Notes under the pieces: model-generated
Told to the model about the DNA's origin: nothing
The model's database searches: none
Seen by the model: only the letters and a program-made list of their open reading frames with translations
In this document: positions 38,583 to 47,186 of the stretch, in pieces
Layout: the number at the start of each line of letters is the position of its first letter
Position numbering within the stretch: the stretch's first letter is position 1
Source of the DNA: Proteiniborus sp. MB09-C3
GTDB taxonomy: Bacteria > Bacillota > Clostridia > Tissierellales > Proteiniboraceae
DNA: 64,000 nucleotides
Assembly: GCF_030263895.1 (NCBI RefSeq)
Contig: NZ_CP127161.1
Location: 434,001 to 498,000, forward strand
Reading direction: 5' to 3'
Position numbers and translations under genes: made by a program

Positions 38583-40246
38583 AACAATTGCTTAATTTTA
38601 AGTGCAATTTCTAGATTTAGTCTATCATTAGGATTTTCTAGACTCATTTTAGTTATTTCATTTATTCTCTGAATTCTATATAAAACTGTATTATAGTGAG
38701 TAAATAAAGAATCTGACATTTTCTTTAGATTTCCATTGTTTTCGAAATAGGAGCCAAGAGTTTTAACTAATTCAGTTGATTTCTTCTCATCATATTCAAC
38801 TAAAGGCCTTAATGTGGAATTATAAAATTTAATTAACTCATTCTCTATATGGTCCTGACATAGTATTTTAAATATGCCTAAATTTTCAAAGTTTGTAATT
38901 GTTTTATTGTTTAATATCTTTCCAGTATTTATAGCTTTAACAGAATCAAGATAGCTATTGTTAAAGTTCTCTAAGCCTTCATAAGGTCGTCCGATTCCAA
39001 TTCTAAAATCTAAATCTTTAAATTTGTCTATGATTTCCTCAAAGCCTTTATTAATCTCTTCTAATAAGGGCTCCATCAGTGTTTCCTTTTTCAAAGATAA
39101 TAGAATCTGAATTCTTTCGGTTTTACTTACTACTATTGCATTTAGGCCTAGCTCTTTAATAATATTTCTTTCAAGCAAGTCGTGAATTTTTGTGATATAC
39201 TGTTGGATTTGACTCGACGTTATATCTACCTTATTTGAAATTTCTTCTCTATTTTTTATTTTCAACGTTATGCTTACAAATTTATCTTTTCTATTAATAT
39301 TAAAAAATGTAGCTCTTTCTATTGCTTTTTCTATCCTTTTTTCTTCCAAAGATATTAAGTCATCTAAAAATTCTGATTTGTATTTATTTTCAACTTCTCT
39401 TACAGAAAGCGCCTTTAATATTTCTAGAGCCATTGTCGTAGAAGCAATTTCAAGAACAGATAAGTCATATCCACCTAATGGAGTATTTATAGACCAGGCA
39501 ACAATATGTCCATATATACTATCCTTAGCAACTATAGGAAAAACCATTCTTTTTATATATTTACCACCAATTAGCTCATTGCTCTCTTCTAATTTTTTCT
39601 CCTTTAATCTATCTGAAATAGGAGAAAAATATTTTTCAGCATTTTCTAATAAAAGCTCTTTTATTGAATCATCAACATAATCGAAGTCTGTAATTATCTC
39701 TTCTGGAAATTCAAATCTTACATAGACTGGATTCTTTACACTATCGCTTATTAATTTAACAATTTGACTTGTATTTGCTCCCCTTAGCATAGCATCCATG
39801 AATTGTTCATATATTTTCTCTATCTTTTTTAATAGATAGGCTTGTCTATTAAATATTTCATTAAATAAGGGAGTCATTATATCAGAAAGTGGTGTAGCAT
39901 AGTATAAATCAATAATAGGGAAGTTTAGGTCATCTGCTAAGCTTATTACTTCTTCTGAAAGAGATTCTAAATATGGATATATTTTTATACCAATACCTGC
40001 TAGTTTCTTTTTAGAACACTCCCTAATAAGATTTTTTTGTTCTTCTATATTATCTTTTTTAAAAGAGTAGGCAGTAGTTAAGAGAAGCTCGCCCTCATCT
40101 ACCCAGCTTAAAATATCAGGATCCGCCATAACATTAACTTTTGATATTGTATTTCTAATTCCTTTAAAGCCTGCAATAAGTTTACAATTTTTCATATATT
40201 CCATATTTAAAGCATCTTCTATGGTAATACCGTTTTGTCTGCCCAT
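38573..40246 (-). CDS. pucR: PucR-family transcriptional regulator
   Basis: 557 aa. The start is ATG 40246 with GGGGGG six bases upstream. The N-terminal PucR domain (about 5-125) includes 'ITIEDALNMEYMKNCKLIAG' and 'DEGELLLTTAYSF'. The middle is a GGDEF-like sensor region. The C-terminal HTH_30 (about 490-550) has 'LKKMSDSLFTHYNTVLYRIQ'. PucR proteins activate purine catabolism genes in Bacillus; a purine ligand is likely here. Its own leader contains copy B of the dispersed repeat. Candidate operators are the palindromes before the cyclase, permease and hydroxylase genes. Confidence 0.9.
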   Translation of the reverse strand: MGRQNGITIEDALNMEYMKNCKLIAGFKGIRNTISKVNVMADPDILSWVDEGELLLTTAYSFKKDNIEEQKNLIRECSKKKLAGIGIKIYPYLESLSEEVISLADDLNFPIIDLYYATPLSDIMTPLFNEIFNRQAYLLKKIEKIYEQFMDAMLRGANTSQIVKLISDSVKNPVYVRFEFPEEIITDFDYVDDSIKELLLENAEKYFSPISDRLKEKKLEESNELIGGKYIKRMVFPIVAKDSIYGHIVAWSINTPLGGYDLSVLEIASTTMALEILKALSVREVENKYKSEFLDDLISLEEKRIEKAIERATFFNINRKDKFVSITLKIKNREEISNKVDITSSQIQQYITKIHDLLERNIIKELGLNAIVVSKTERIQILLSLKKETLMEPLLEEINKGFEEIIDKFKDLDFRIGIGRPYEGLENFNNSYLDSVKAINTGKILNNKTITNFENLGIFKILCQDHIENELIKFYNSTLRPLVEYDEKKSTELVKTLGSYFENNGNLKKMSDSLFTHYNTVLYRIQRINEITKMSLENPNDRLNLEIALKIKQLLKK

Positions 40247-40281
40247 TTTTGTCCCCCCTTTAAAAGTTTTTTCAATTTCCC

Positions 40282-40531
40282 CAGTTTCGAAACACAAATT
40301 TGGTCCTAATGGACACTTCTATCATAAACCTACAACAGGATTGGTGCTCGTTGCGTTTGACCTACCAACGATTTTCTGATAGAAGCATTCAGAAAATCGG
40401 GTTAGGTCATTTTCCGCAGTCTCGCTACACAAATTTATTTGCTCGCTATCGCTCACATAAATTTGGTGCTCGTTGCGTTTGACCTACCAACGATTTTCTG
40501 ATAGAAGCATTCAGAAAATCGGGTTAGGTCA
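40282..40531 (+). repeat. dispersed hairpin repeat, copy B (tandem double unit)
   Basis: Two units (40282-40409 and 40416-40531) each end in the same 52-nt hairpin, TGACCTACCAACGATTTTCT ... GAAAATCGGGTTAGGTCA (40358-40409 and 40480-40531), with identical arms and loop. The units lost different internal blocks, in each case between AAATTT/AAATTTGG words. It lies between pucR and fchA, covering most of that gap. Confidence 0.85.
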
Positions 40532-40536
40532 TAAAA

Positions 40537-40565
40537 GTAAGGAGGTATACATTATGCCTCCTTAC
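40537..40565 (-). terminator. terminator of fchA
   Basis: 9-bp arms GTAAGGAGG / CCTCCTTAC, 11-nt loop, followed on the minus strand by TTTTATG. It is directly adjacent to copy B of the repeat. Confidence 0.75.
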
Positions 40566-40580
40566 ACGATAGTTCTATTA

Positions 40581-41219
40581 TTATATCAATTTAGAATATA
40601 CTATTTTTAATGTTTCTTCTTTAAGATCTTTTCCTTCTTTAAGTATTACATCGCATTGCTTTCTAAATTCACCTACATAAGCTGCATCGCTTATTCCGCC
40701 TAGATTGATTAAAACATTAAATAATGCTCCTTCTAAACCAGCACATGCTAATAAAGCTCCAACTCCTACGTCGGTAATTGCATTTGGATTTCCATAGTCT
40801 GCAAATACTTTTTGAAGCTTTAATACTTCTAATGACTCTTTAGCTGCATCAAGGGGGACTTCCATTGCTTTCTTCAGTGCTGCTTCCATTGCTGCTTTTC
40901 TAGCAGCCTTTTCTTCTTCCGTTTCCTTTGGAAGCTTCATTGCATCCATGTAATCATTAAAGGCTGTTGTATCTTCATCAATTAGTTCGTTTAATCTTTC
41001 TACATGCTTAATAATCTTTTCGAAATTTGTGTCTAGTTGAGCTTTTTGATTATCTTCTAAAGCATTATACGACTTTCTGCCAATAGTTAAATTACCAACC
41101 ATTGATGTCAATGCTGCACCTAAACTACTTGCTAAAGCTGATACACTTCCACCACCTGGAGCAGGCTCTTTGCTCGCCACAGCAGCAACAAAATCTTTAA
41201 CTGTTTTTTCTACTAGCAT
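40581..41219 (-). CDS. fchA: formimidoyltetrahydrofolate cyclodeaminase
   Basis: 212 aa, all-helical FTCD C-terminal-domain family. 'EPAPGGGSVSALASSLGAALTSMVGNLT' region (residues 17-44) is the diagnostic block, with 'ALEDNQ' and 'DEDTTAFNDYMDAMKLP' following. It converts 5-formimino-THF to methenyl-THF plus ammonia, directly after FtcD in the pathway. RBS AAGGAGG precedes ATG 41219. It is monocistronic, divergent from the formate channel gene. No stand-alone methenyl-THF cyclohydrolase/dehydrogenase is seen in the window. Confidence 0.93.
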   Translation of the reverse strand: MLVEKTVKDFVAAVASKEPAPGGGSVSALASSLGAALTSMVGNLTIGRKSYNALEDNQKAQLDTNFEKIIKHVERLNELIDEDTTAFNDYMDAMKLPKETEEEKAARKAAMEAALKKAMEVPLDAAKESLEVLKLQKVFADYGNPNAITDVGVGALLACAGLEGALFNVLINLGGISDAAYVGEFRKQCDVILKEGKDLKEETLKIVYSKLI

Positions 41220-41436
41220 CTTATTCCTCCTTATGTACTATACTTTTTATTATTATTTATTAAATTACTACAATATATTCACATATTAGCATAAACTTTG
41301 GACAAAGTCTATGTATATTTTCTACAGTGAATGTGAATTAATTGCTACATTCAATGAAGTGGGAGCCTCTTGGTCAATAGTATTATATTTTTCTTTTTTT
41401 CTTGTATACTAAATTTTTTACATTTTCTGAATATAC

Positions 41437-41465
41437 TTGTAAATTGCTAGTTATTATGTTATATT
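41437..41465 (+). promoter_or_regulatory. candidate promoter of the formate/nitrite channel gene
   Basis: TTGTAA (41437-41442), 17 bp, TATATT (41460-41465), 50 bp before the ATG. A perfect TTGACA at 41467-41472 has only a poor -10 (TTAGCA). Confidence 0.45.
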
Positions 41466-41514
41466 GTTGACAGATAAAGTATCGATAGTTTAGCAATATA
41501 TAGGAGGTTTTTTT

Positions 41515-42327
41515 ATGTCAAAAGCATTTTTATCACCAGGAGAGATTGCTGAGGCTACTATTGCTACAGGAGTTAAAAAAGCAAATCATTCTACTGTCAA
41601 TATGATTATTCTAGGTATACTCGCAGGATTATTTATTAGTATTGGTGGGCATGCAGATATAACTATAATGCAAACATTTACTGATATCGATATAGGAATT
41701 ACTAAATTTCTTGGGGGAGCTGTGTTTCCTGTGGGGCTGCTATTAGTTGTCGTTGCAGGAGGAGAGCTATTTACAGGCAACTGTCTCATGACTATGGCTT
41801 TGGTTGATAAAAAAATAACACTTAACCAAATGCTCAAGAATTGGAGTCTTGTATATTTAGGAAATTTTATTGGGTCAATTATTTTCGCAGCTTCTTTAGT
41901 TTTTGCTGGTGCATACAAGTTAGGAGGTCCAATGGCTGAAACAGCCCTTACTATAGCTACTGGAAAAATGTCTGCCTCAGTTGCCCAGATAATTGTAAAG
42001 GGCATATATGCTAACATCCTCGTTTGTCTTGCTGTATGGTTAGCATATGGGGCACAGGATATTGCATCAAAAACCATAGCTATGTGGTTTCCCGTAATGA
42101 CCTTTGTTATGCTTGGTTTTGAGCACAGTATTGCAAATATGTTCTTCCTTCCCCTTGCAAAGTTTTTAGGCTTTGAGGTCTCATGGGCGCAAATGTGGTT
42201 ACACAACATCATACCAGCTACAATAGGAAACATTATAGGTGGAGGAATAGTAATTCCGCTATTATATTATATAGTCTACATATTACCTCAGCGTAAGGCT
42301 GACATTAAAAGCAAATCAAGGGCTTAA
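41515..42327 (+). CDS. formate/nitrite transporter family channel (FocA/FdhC type)
   Basis: 270 aa, six membrane helices. 'GGAVFPVGLLLVVVAGGELFTGNC' region matches FNT signature 1, and 'GFEHSIANMFFLPLA' carries the pore His and the second FNT signature. It conducts formate (or nitrite/hydrosulfide) with a proton. Between one-carbon genes and formate dehydrogenase, formate is the likely cargo. RBS TAGGAGG precedes ATG 41515. It ends at a bidirectional terminator. Confidence 0.92.
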   Translation: MSKAFLSPGEIAEATIATGVKKANHSTVNMIILGILAGLFISIGGHADITIMQTFTDIDIGITKFLGGAVFPVGLLLVVVAGGELFTGNCLMTMALVDKKITLNQMLKNWSLVYLGNFIGSIIFAASLVFAGAYKLGGPMAETALTIATGKMSASVAQIIVKGIYANILVCLAVWLAYGAQDIASKTIAMWFPVMTFVMLGFEHSIANMFFLPLAKFLGFEVSWAQMWLHNIIPATIGNIIGGGIVIPLLYYIVYILPQRKADIKSKSRA

Positions 42328-42341
42328 AATTATTAATAAAT

Positions 42342-42374
42342 AAAAAAGTGGCTAAATATAAAGGCCACTTTTTT
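42342..42374. terminator. bidirectional intrinsic terminator
   Basis: Perfect 11-bp arms AAAAAAGTGGC / GCCACTTTTTT. It serves the channel gene (+) and the oxidoreductase-moaD transcript (-), overlapping the moaD stop. Confidence 0.88.
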
Positions 42375-42600
42375 ATCCTCCACCCACTGGTGGAAATAAT
42401 GCAACAATATCTCCGTTTTTAAGCTTTCTGTCTGAAGGACCATCTCGTCCATTGAGAAGAAGTATGCTTACTTCTTCTTCTTTTATGTTTAGCATATCTA
42501 GAACATTAGAAATTTCTGTGCCCTCTGCCAATGTTATAATTTGCTTTTTCTCTCTTCCCTCTCTAAAATATGCAAACAATCTTACTTCGACATTAATCAT
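42373..42600 (-). CDS. MoaD/ThiS-family sulfur carrier, oxidoreductase-linked
   Basis: 75 aa ubiquitin-like protein with the C-terminal di-Gly ('LFPPVGGG') that becomes a thiocarboxylate. It donates sulfur for the dithiolene of molybdo/tungstopterin. ATG 42600 is chosen for its AGGTGA; the frame opens 5 codons earlier. It sits 63 bp after the aldehyde:ferredoxin oxidoreductase gene. Such pairing is common for tungsten enzymes. No MoaE is seen in the window. Confidence 0.88.
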   Translation of the reverse strand: MINVEVRLFAYFREGREKKQIITLAEGTEISNVLDMLNIKEEEVSILLLNGRDGPSDRKLKNGDIVALFPPVGGG

Positions 42601-42663
42601 ATTCTCACCTGCCATTCCCTATGGTGAATTAAAAAATCACTTTTTCTTACTTAAGGACTCGAA

Positions 42664-44496
42664 TTAAGCTTGAGCAAGTCTTGAGTATTTTATATATTCT
42701 TCTAACCCCAATCTTTTTAAAGTTTCCTCAGTAGGTATACCTTCTTTATTCCAGCCTCTAGCTGCATAATATTCAGGTAAAAGTTCATTGAGATGATGAA
42801 CATGACCCTTAGAAGGTCCGCCAGGTATAGGTTCCTCAAGTAACCTCTTTGGTAACTTATCCTCTGAACTTGATATACCTGCCTCTAGGTTAAATAGCTT
42901 CTCTAGATTCCATATTCTTTCCCCTGCTTCAAGTAAGGTTTCATCATTGTATATATCTCCACAAACTGCATTATACATTTCTACATAATCATGTAATCCT
43001 AAACCAAAGGTAGTAAATAAACATAAGCCTATGGAGTCTATTACAGCAGTTAGGTCATGAAATACCTTAGTATAGGCTGGTTTTCCTTCTAAAGCCAGTC
43101 TGTCTAGCTTCTCAGGATATCCAAGGATTTCTGGGTTAATCATATATCCTTTAATATGACATCCCCCTCTATTATTTACCGCATAATTTATTCCATGTCC
43201 TTGAATCCCTCTTGGGTCATAGGCAGGAAGTTCCTGTTTCTTAACTGTCATAGATATTTCTGGAGCACCATAAGATTCCGCTAATCTATACGAACCTAGT
43301 GCTAATTTTGCTCCAAAGCCCTCCTTTAATCCCATTTTTTTAACCCAACCTGTAATAGCTTTCGAATCTCCCCAATTTAAGCTTAGTCCATCTCCTTCAA
43401 TTTCCTCATCCTTAATATATCCTCTTTGATATAGCTCCATAGCAGCAGCTATAGTTGCACCAGCTGAAATAGTGTCTAATCCAAATTCATTGCACAGCAT
43501 ATTGGCCTCATTTATTGCATTGTAATCAAATATTCCACAATCTGCACCAAAGGACCAAATAGTTTCATACTCTGGTCCACCTACTATACTGCCATCAGCT
43601 AGTTTTACAACTCTACCACAAGCTATAGGGCACCTAAAACATGCATTTTTCCTTACTAAGTATTTTTCTGTTAAAGTTTCACCACTTATTAAATCAGCAT
43701 TATCAGTATAAGCTTCCTGGTAATTTTTTACTGGGAATACGCCATTTTCATTTATAATATTTACAAGAATAGCTGTACCATAAGATGGCAATCCCTGTCC
43801 TGCTACAGGATCTTCTCTTAAAATCTTTATTTTTTGCGAAGATACATTTTTTACTCTTTCTTCATCAAACACATTAATCTTATTTGTTCCTTTCACTACT
43901 ACTGCCTTTAAATTTTTGGATCCCATAACTGCTCCTACTCCTCCACGACCTGCTGCTCTGTCCACGTCGTTTATTACAGCAGAAATAAGTGAAAGGTTTT
44001 CCCCTGCAGGACCTATACATAATACCTTGGAATCTTTTATTTCATTTTGTAAAATCTCAGTAGTCTCCTCTGAGGTTTTACCCCATACATGAGCTGCATC
44101 TCTTATTTCAACTCTATCGTCCTCAATACTCAAATAAACTGGCTTATCTGCTTTACCCTCAAATATTATCATGTCATGCCCAGTTGCTTTAAAATCAGCT
44201 CCCCATTTACCTCCAGAGTTAGCTATTGCTATTCCCCCTGTTAGTGGAGACTTAGTGATAACCATATATCTTCCGCTTGTAGGTACAGGTGCTCCAGTCA
44301 ATGCTCCAGCTGCAATTATAAACTTATTGTCTGGACTTAATGGATCTACCTTTGGATTCACTTCATCAATGAGTGTCTTTACTCCTAATCCTCTAGAGCC
44401 CAAATATTTTTGTGCTACCTTTAGATCTAAAGCTTCTGATTCAATTTTTCTTTTGCTTAAATTTACTCTTAAAACTTTTCCCATGTAGCCGTACAT
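42664..44496 (-). CDS. aor: tungsten aldehyde:ferredoxin oxidoreductase
   Basis: 610 aa, full-length AOR. It begins 'MYGYMGKVLRVNLSKRKIES' at ATG 44496; the frame's first ATG abuts GAGGAGG. Pterin-binding blocks include 'GSRGLGVKTLIDEV' and 'TGRYMVITKSPLTG'. The [4Fe-4S] ligands are in 'ACFRCPIACGR' (C-x2-C-x3-C) plus the distal Cys in 'DSIGLCLF'. It oxidises aldehydes to acids, or reduces acids, with ferredoxin. A sigma-54 promoter and activator lie immediately upstream, and tungstate transport genes are nearby. Confidence 0.93.
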   Translation of the reverse strand: MYGYMGKVLRVNLSKRKIESEALDLKVAQKYLGSRGLGVKTLIDEVNPKVDPLSPDNKFIIAAGALTGAPVPTSGRYMVITKSPLTGGIAIANSGGKWGADFKATGHDMIIFEGKADKPVYLSIEDDRVEIRDAAHVWGKTSEETTEILQNEIKDSKVLCIGPAGENLSLISAVINDVDRAAGRGGVGAVMGSKNLKAVVVKGTNKINVFDEERVKNVSSQKIKILREDPVAGQGLPSYGTAILVNIINENGVFPVKNYQEAYTDNADLISGETLTEKYLVRKNACFRCPIACGRVVKLADGSIVGGPEYETIWSFGADCGIFDYNAINEANMLCNEFGLDTISAGATIAAAMELYQRGYIKDEEIEGDGLSLNWGDSKAITGWVKKMGLKEGFGAKLALGSYRLAESYGAPEISMTVKKQELPAYDPRGIQGHGINYAVNNRGGCHIKGYMINPEILGYPEKLDRLALEGKPAYTKVFHDLTAVIDSIGLCLFTTFGLGLHDYVEMYNAVCGDIYNDETLLEAGERIWNLEKLFNLEAGISSSEDKLPKRLLEEPIPGGPSKGHVHHLNELLPEYYAARGWNKEGIPTEETLKRLGLEEYIKYSRLAQA

Positions 44497-44590
44497 ACAC
44501 ATCCTCCTCTATATTTATTTTGTTCCATTCTTGATATATTAAGCAATTAAGTATGCTAAAACTTAGCGATCTAGCTATCTTTAACTTAAA

Positions 44591-44608
44591 TTGCATAAAT
44601 CATGCCAA
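44591..44608 (-). promoter_or_regulatory. sigma-54 (-24/-12) promoter of the oxidoreductase gene
   Basis: The minus strand reads TTGGCATGATTTATGCAA. The -24 GG and -12 GC have the required 10-nt spacing, and it is close to the TTGGCACG-N4-TTGCA consensus. It lies 95 bp upstream of ATG 44496 and next to a sigma-54 activator gene. Confidence 0.75.
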
Positions 44609-44654
44609 CCAAAAAAGACCCTATGATAGCAGTGTTTATCATAAAGCCTTTTTA

Positions 44655-44707
44655 GGTGTCTCATTATGGAACATTTTATAAAGAATAAGGTGTGCCTAAA
44701 TGGAACA
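44655..44707 (-). promoter_or_regulatory. two upstream activator sites TGTTCCAT-N6-ACACC
   Basis: The minus-strand copies at 44655-44673 and 44689-44707 share TGTTCCAT, 6 variable bases and ACACCT, 34 bp apart. They lie 47-100 bp upstream of the -24 element. The second overlaps the end of the activator gene. They are probable binding sites of the adjacent activator. Confidence 0.6.
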
Positions 44708-46633
44708 CTGTTCTATATTAGAGCAATCAATGTTATGTTTTTCTAGCTTTCTATATAATGTATTTCTTCCTATGCCAAGTGTTTTAGCAGTCAAAGTAAT
44801 ATTGCCTGAACATTTTTTTAAAGCTTTAATTATTTGCTGTTTCTCAGCATGTTCTAGAGTCATTTCCTCTTGATTGCCTTCTTCATAATCATTTTCTTCA
44901 TAACTCAACTCTTTTTTATGAGGGCTATTCTCTTTAAAAGGAATAGAGACACATTCTGTGTTAATTATTAGTTCTACAAAATTCTCTAGCTCTCTTACAT
45001 TACCATACCAATCATGTTTCTTTAAAACTATCATCTGTTCGTCGGAAATATATACTTCTTTTTTATTAAGTCTCCTAGATATTCTCTTCATAAAATAATC
45101 TATTAAAAGAGGAATATCTTCTCTTCTTTCTCTTAGTGGAGGTAATTTTACAGGCAAAACATTAAGCCTATAAAATAGATCTTTTCTAAAGTTTCCTTTT
45201 AATACTTCATTTTGTAAATCTTTATTACTAGCTGCAATAATTCTTACATCCACTATTATCTCATTTGTTCCTCCTATTCGAGATACTGTTCCTTCTTCTA
45301 TTACCCTTAGTAATCTTGTCTGCATGTCTAATGGCATCTCAGCTATTTCATCTAAAAATATGGTCCCTCCATCTGCGATTTCAAATTTACCAGGATGCCC
45401 GCTTCTCTTAGCTCCAGTAAAAGCTCCTTCTTCATATCCAAAAAGCTCTGATTCTATTAAATTTCTAGGTATGGCCCCGCAGTTAATAGCTACAAAAGCT
45501 TCCTCTCGTCTATTACTATAATTGTGTATAGACTGAGCTAAAACCTCTTTACCAGTACCGCTTTCTCCTGTTATTAGTATAGTAGATTTACTATCTGCAA
45601 CCTTTTTAGCAAATTCCATCACATTCTTGAATTTCTCGTTATTTCCTATAATCTTGTCAAAGGTATATATGGCTTGTCTGCCCATTATCTTATTAGCTAA
45701 TCTTCTAACCTTTTTAACTTCACTAAATACATAAATAATATCAACTATTTCTTCATTATGATCTAATACTGGATAGGCGCTTAAATTAAATTGAAGCTTA
45801 TTAGTTTTAGCATTAACAAAAACCTCTTCATCAGTAAAGGATTTTTTAGAATGAATTATATTCTTTAAGGTCGGCCATCCTTTAAATAGCTCTGATATAA
45901 TCATTCTTTTCATTTCATCATAGCCATACCCAAACATTTCTACAGCATGTTTATTTACTCCTTTTATATTACCATCCAAATCAGAGGTTATTATCCCCAT
46001 AGGCATGGAGTCTATAATTGTTTCAATATAGTTTTTAGATATCATTAGTTTATGACTGTATTCCTCTATTTCAAATATCTTTTCTATTGCTTTAACTGCT
46101 GCTACCACCATTCCAAGAGTATGTGGATGAACAAAGTCAGTATACCCAGTGAGATCAAGACTTCCTATTACTTTGCCGTTATTGTCCATAATAGGGCTAG
46201 CAGAGCAAGTCCATCTATGATAGGCAGCTATATAGTGTTCTTCTCCTGTGACTTGAACAGGCTTTTTTTCGTGCAATGCAACACTCATGGCATTTGTCCC
46301 TATATTGGATTCGTCCATGAAGGCGCCTGGAGTCATCTTTAAATCAAATGCTTCTGATAATATTTCCTCATGACCTATAACACTTAATATGCATCCCTCT
46401 GCATCCGTAAGTATAGTAAAAAAGCTTGCTCCTTTTAAAATACTATGCAATTGATTTATAAAAGGCTCTGAAATGAGTATTAATTCCCTATTCTTTAGCA
46501 GCCTTGCTTGTAATTCTTCTTCACATATTATTCTATTACTAATTCTTTGATCCTTCCTAATCCCACTTTTTTTGCTTCTTTCATGTGAAGACATTATATA
46601 TTCTTTTTTAATATTACCTGCTGATACAGTCAT
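44696..46633 (-). CDS. sigma-54-dependent activator (GAF-PAS-AAA+-Fis, AcoR-like)
   Basis: 645 aa from ATG 46633 (AAGGGTG upstream). The N-terminal GAF-like region includes 'FMDESNIGTNAMSVALHEKKP' and 'CSASPIMDNNGKVIGSLDLTG', as in AcoR. A PAS domain lies at about 205-310. The AAA+ domain has Walker A 'GESGTGKEVLAQ', the sigma-54-contacting 'GAFTGA' loop and Walker B 'GGTIFLDEIAEMP'. The Fis-type HTH at the end reads 'NITLTAKTLGIGRNTLYRKL'. There is no receiver domain, so it is presumably ligand-controlled, perhaps by an aldehyde or acid. Confidence 0.93.
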   Translation of the reverse strand: MTVSAGNIKKEYIMSSHERSKKSGIRKDQRISNRIICEEELQARLLKNRELILISEPFINQLHSILKGASFFTILTDAEGCILSVIGHEEILSEAFDLKMTPGAFMDESNIGTNAMSVALHEKKPVQVTGEEHYIAAYHRWTCSASPIMDNNGKVIGSLDLTGYTDFVHPHTLGMVVAAVKAIEKIFEIEEYSHKLMISKNYIETIIDSMPMGIITSDLDGNIKGVNKHAVEMFGYGYDEMKRMIISELFKGWPTLKNIIHSKKSFTDEEVFVNAKTNKLQFNLSAYPVLDHNEEIVDIIYVFSEVKKVRRLANKIMGRQAIYTFDKIIGNNEKFKNVMEFAKKVADSKSTILITGESGTGKEVLAQSIHNYSNRREEAFVAINCGAIPRNLIESELFGYEEGAFTGAKRSGHPGKFEIADGGTIFLDEIAEMPLDMQTRLLRVIEEGTVSRIGGTNEIIVDVRIIAASNKDLQNEVLKGNFRKDLFYRLNVLPVKLPPLRERREDIPLLIDYFMKRISRRLNKKEVYISDEQMIVLKKHDWYGNVRELENFVELIINTECVSIPFKENSPHKKELSYEENDYEEGNQEEMTLEHAEKQQIIKALKKCSGNITLTAKTLGIGRNTLYRKLEKHNIDCSNIEQCSI

Positions 46634-46681
46634 GTTCTTCACCCTTTACATATTTAACTTGATGTATTAGTTAATATAAAA

Positions 46682-46718
46682 TTGTTATTAACTAGCACAA
46701 CAGGTATATCTAAGATTT
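46682..46718. repeat. short intergenic repeat TTGTTATnnACTAGCACAACAG, copy 2
   Basis: 20 of 22 bases match the copy at 17541-17562, with a looser flank ending TAAGATT in both. It lies 49-85 bp upstream of the sigma-54 activator start. Confidence 0.5.
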
Positions 46719-47182
46719 TACTGCTTTATTAACACTCTGTCCCCGACTCTAACTGTCCCTCCAGCTATTACATTTGCAAATATAACTCCATATTTAAGGG
46801 AGCATACTTCTGTTCTTTTTACAATATTACACTCTGAAAAGCATTTCTTTCCTAGACTAGTAACCTGAAAGGCAGCTGTTCCTATAATAAATTCTTGTCC
46901 AATAGAAAATTTGCTGACATCCAAGCCCTTTATTGTCAAATTTTCATAAAACCTATTCACACATAACCCATCGACTTCTATTGTATTAATCCTATTTCTA
47001 CCTTCAGCAGAAAATATAGTAACTTGTCTATTTCCATGGGATAGATGCTTGTCTCCTATGAGTCCCTGATTTTCTTTAAAAGTACCCTCTTTAACTGACC
47101 TAGTAGTCACTTCATTTGAATGTCCTATATATATATCTGCCACTTCGCCATTTAGGTTATACTCTTCACAGTTTGCCTTCAT
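46718..47182 (-). CDS. MOSC-domain protein
   Basis: 154 aa single MOSC domain. 'GLIGDKHLSHGNRQVTIFSAE' is the core motif, with 'NLTIKGLDVSKFSIGQ' and 'SLGKKCFSECNIVKR' containing the conserved Cys. MOSC domains bind the molybdenum cofactor or carry persulfide sulfur. It follows a second MOSC gene by 4 bp, so the two probably form a functional pair in Mo/W cofactor sulfuration or trafficking. Confidence 0.87.
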   Translation of the reverse strand: MKANCEEYNLNGEVADIYIGHSNEVTTRSVKEGTFKENQGLIGDKHLSHGNRQVTIFSAEGRNRINTIEVDGLCVNRFYENLTIKGLDVSKFSIGQEFIIGTAAFQVTSLGKKCFSECNIVKRTEVCSLKYGVIFANVIAGGTVRVGDRVLIKQ

Positions 47183-47186
47183 TTAT

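Noticed and set aside
40282-40531. CRISPR array
   Set aside because: Only two units are present, each with an internal hairpin and unequal blocks. There are no regular spacers and no cas genes.
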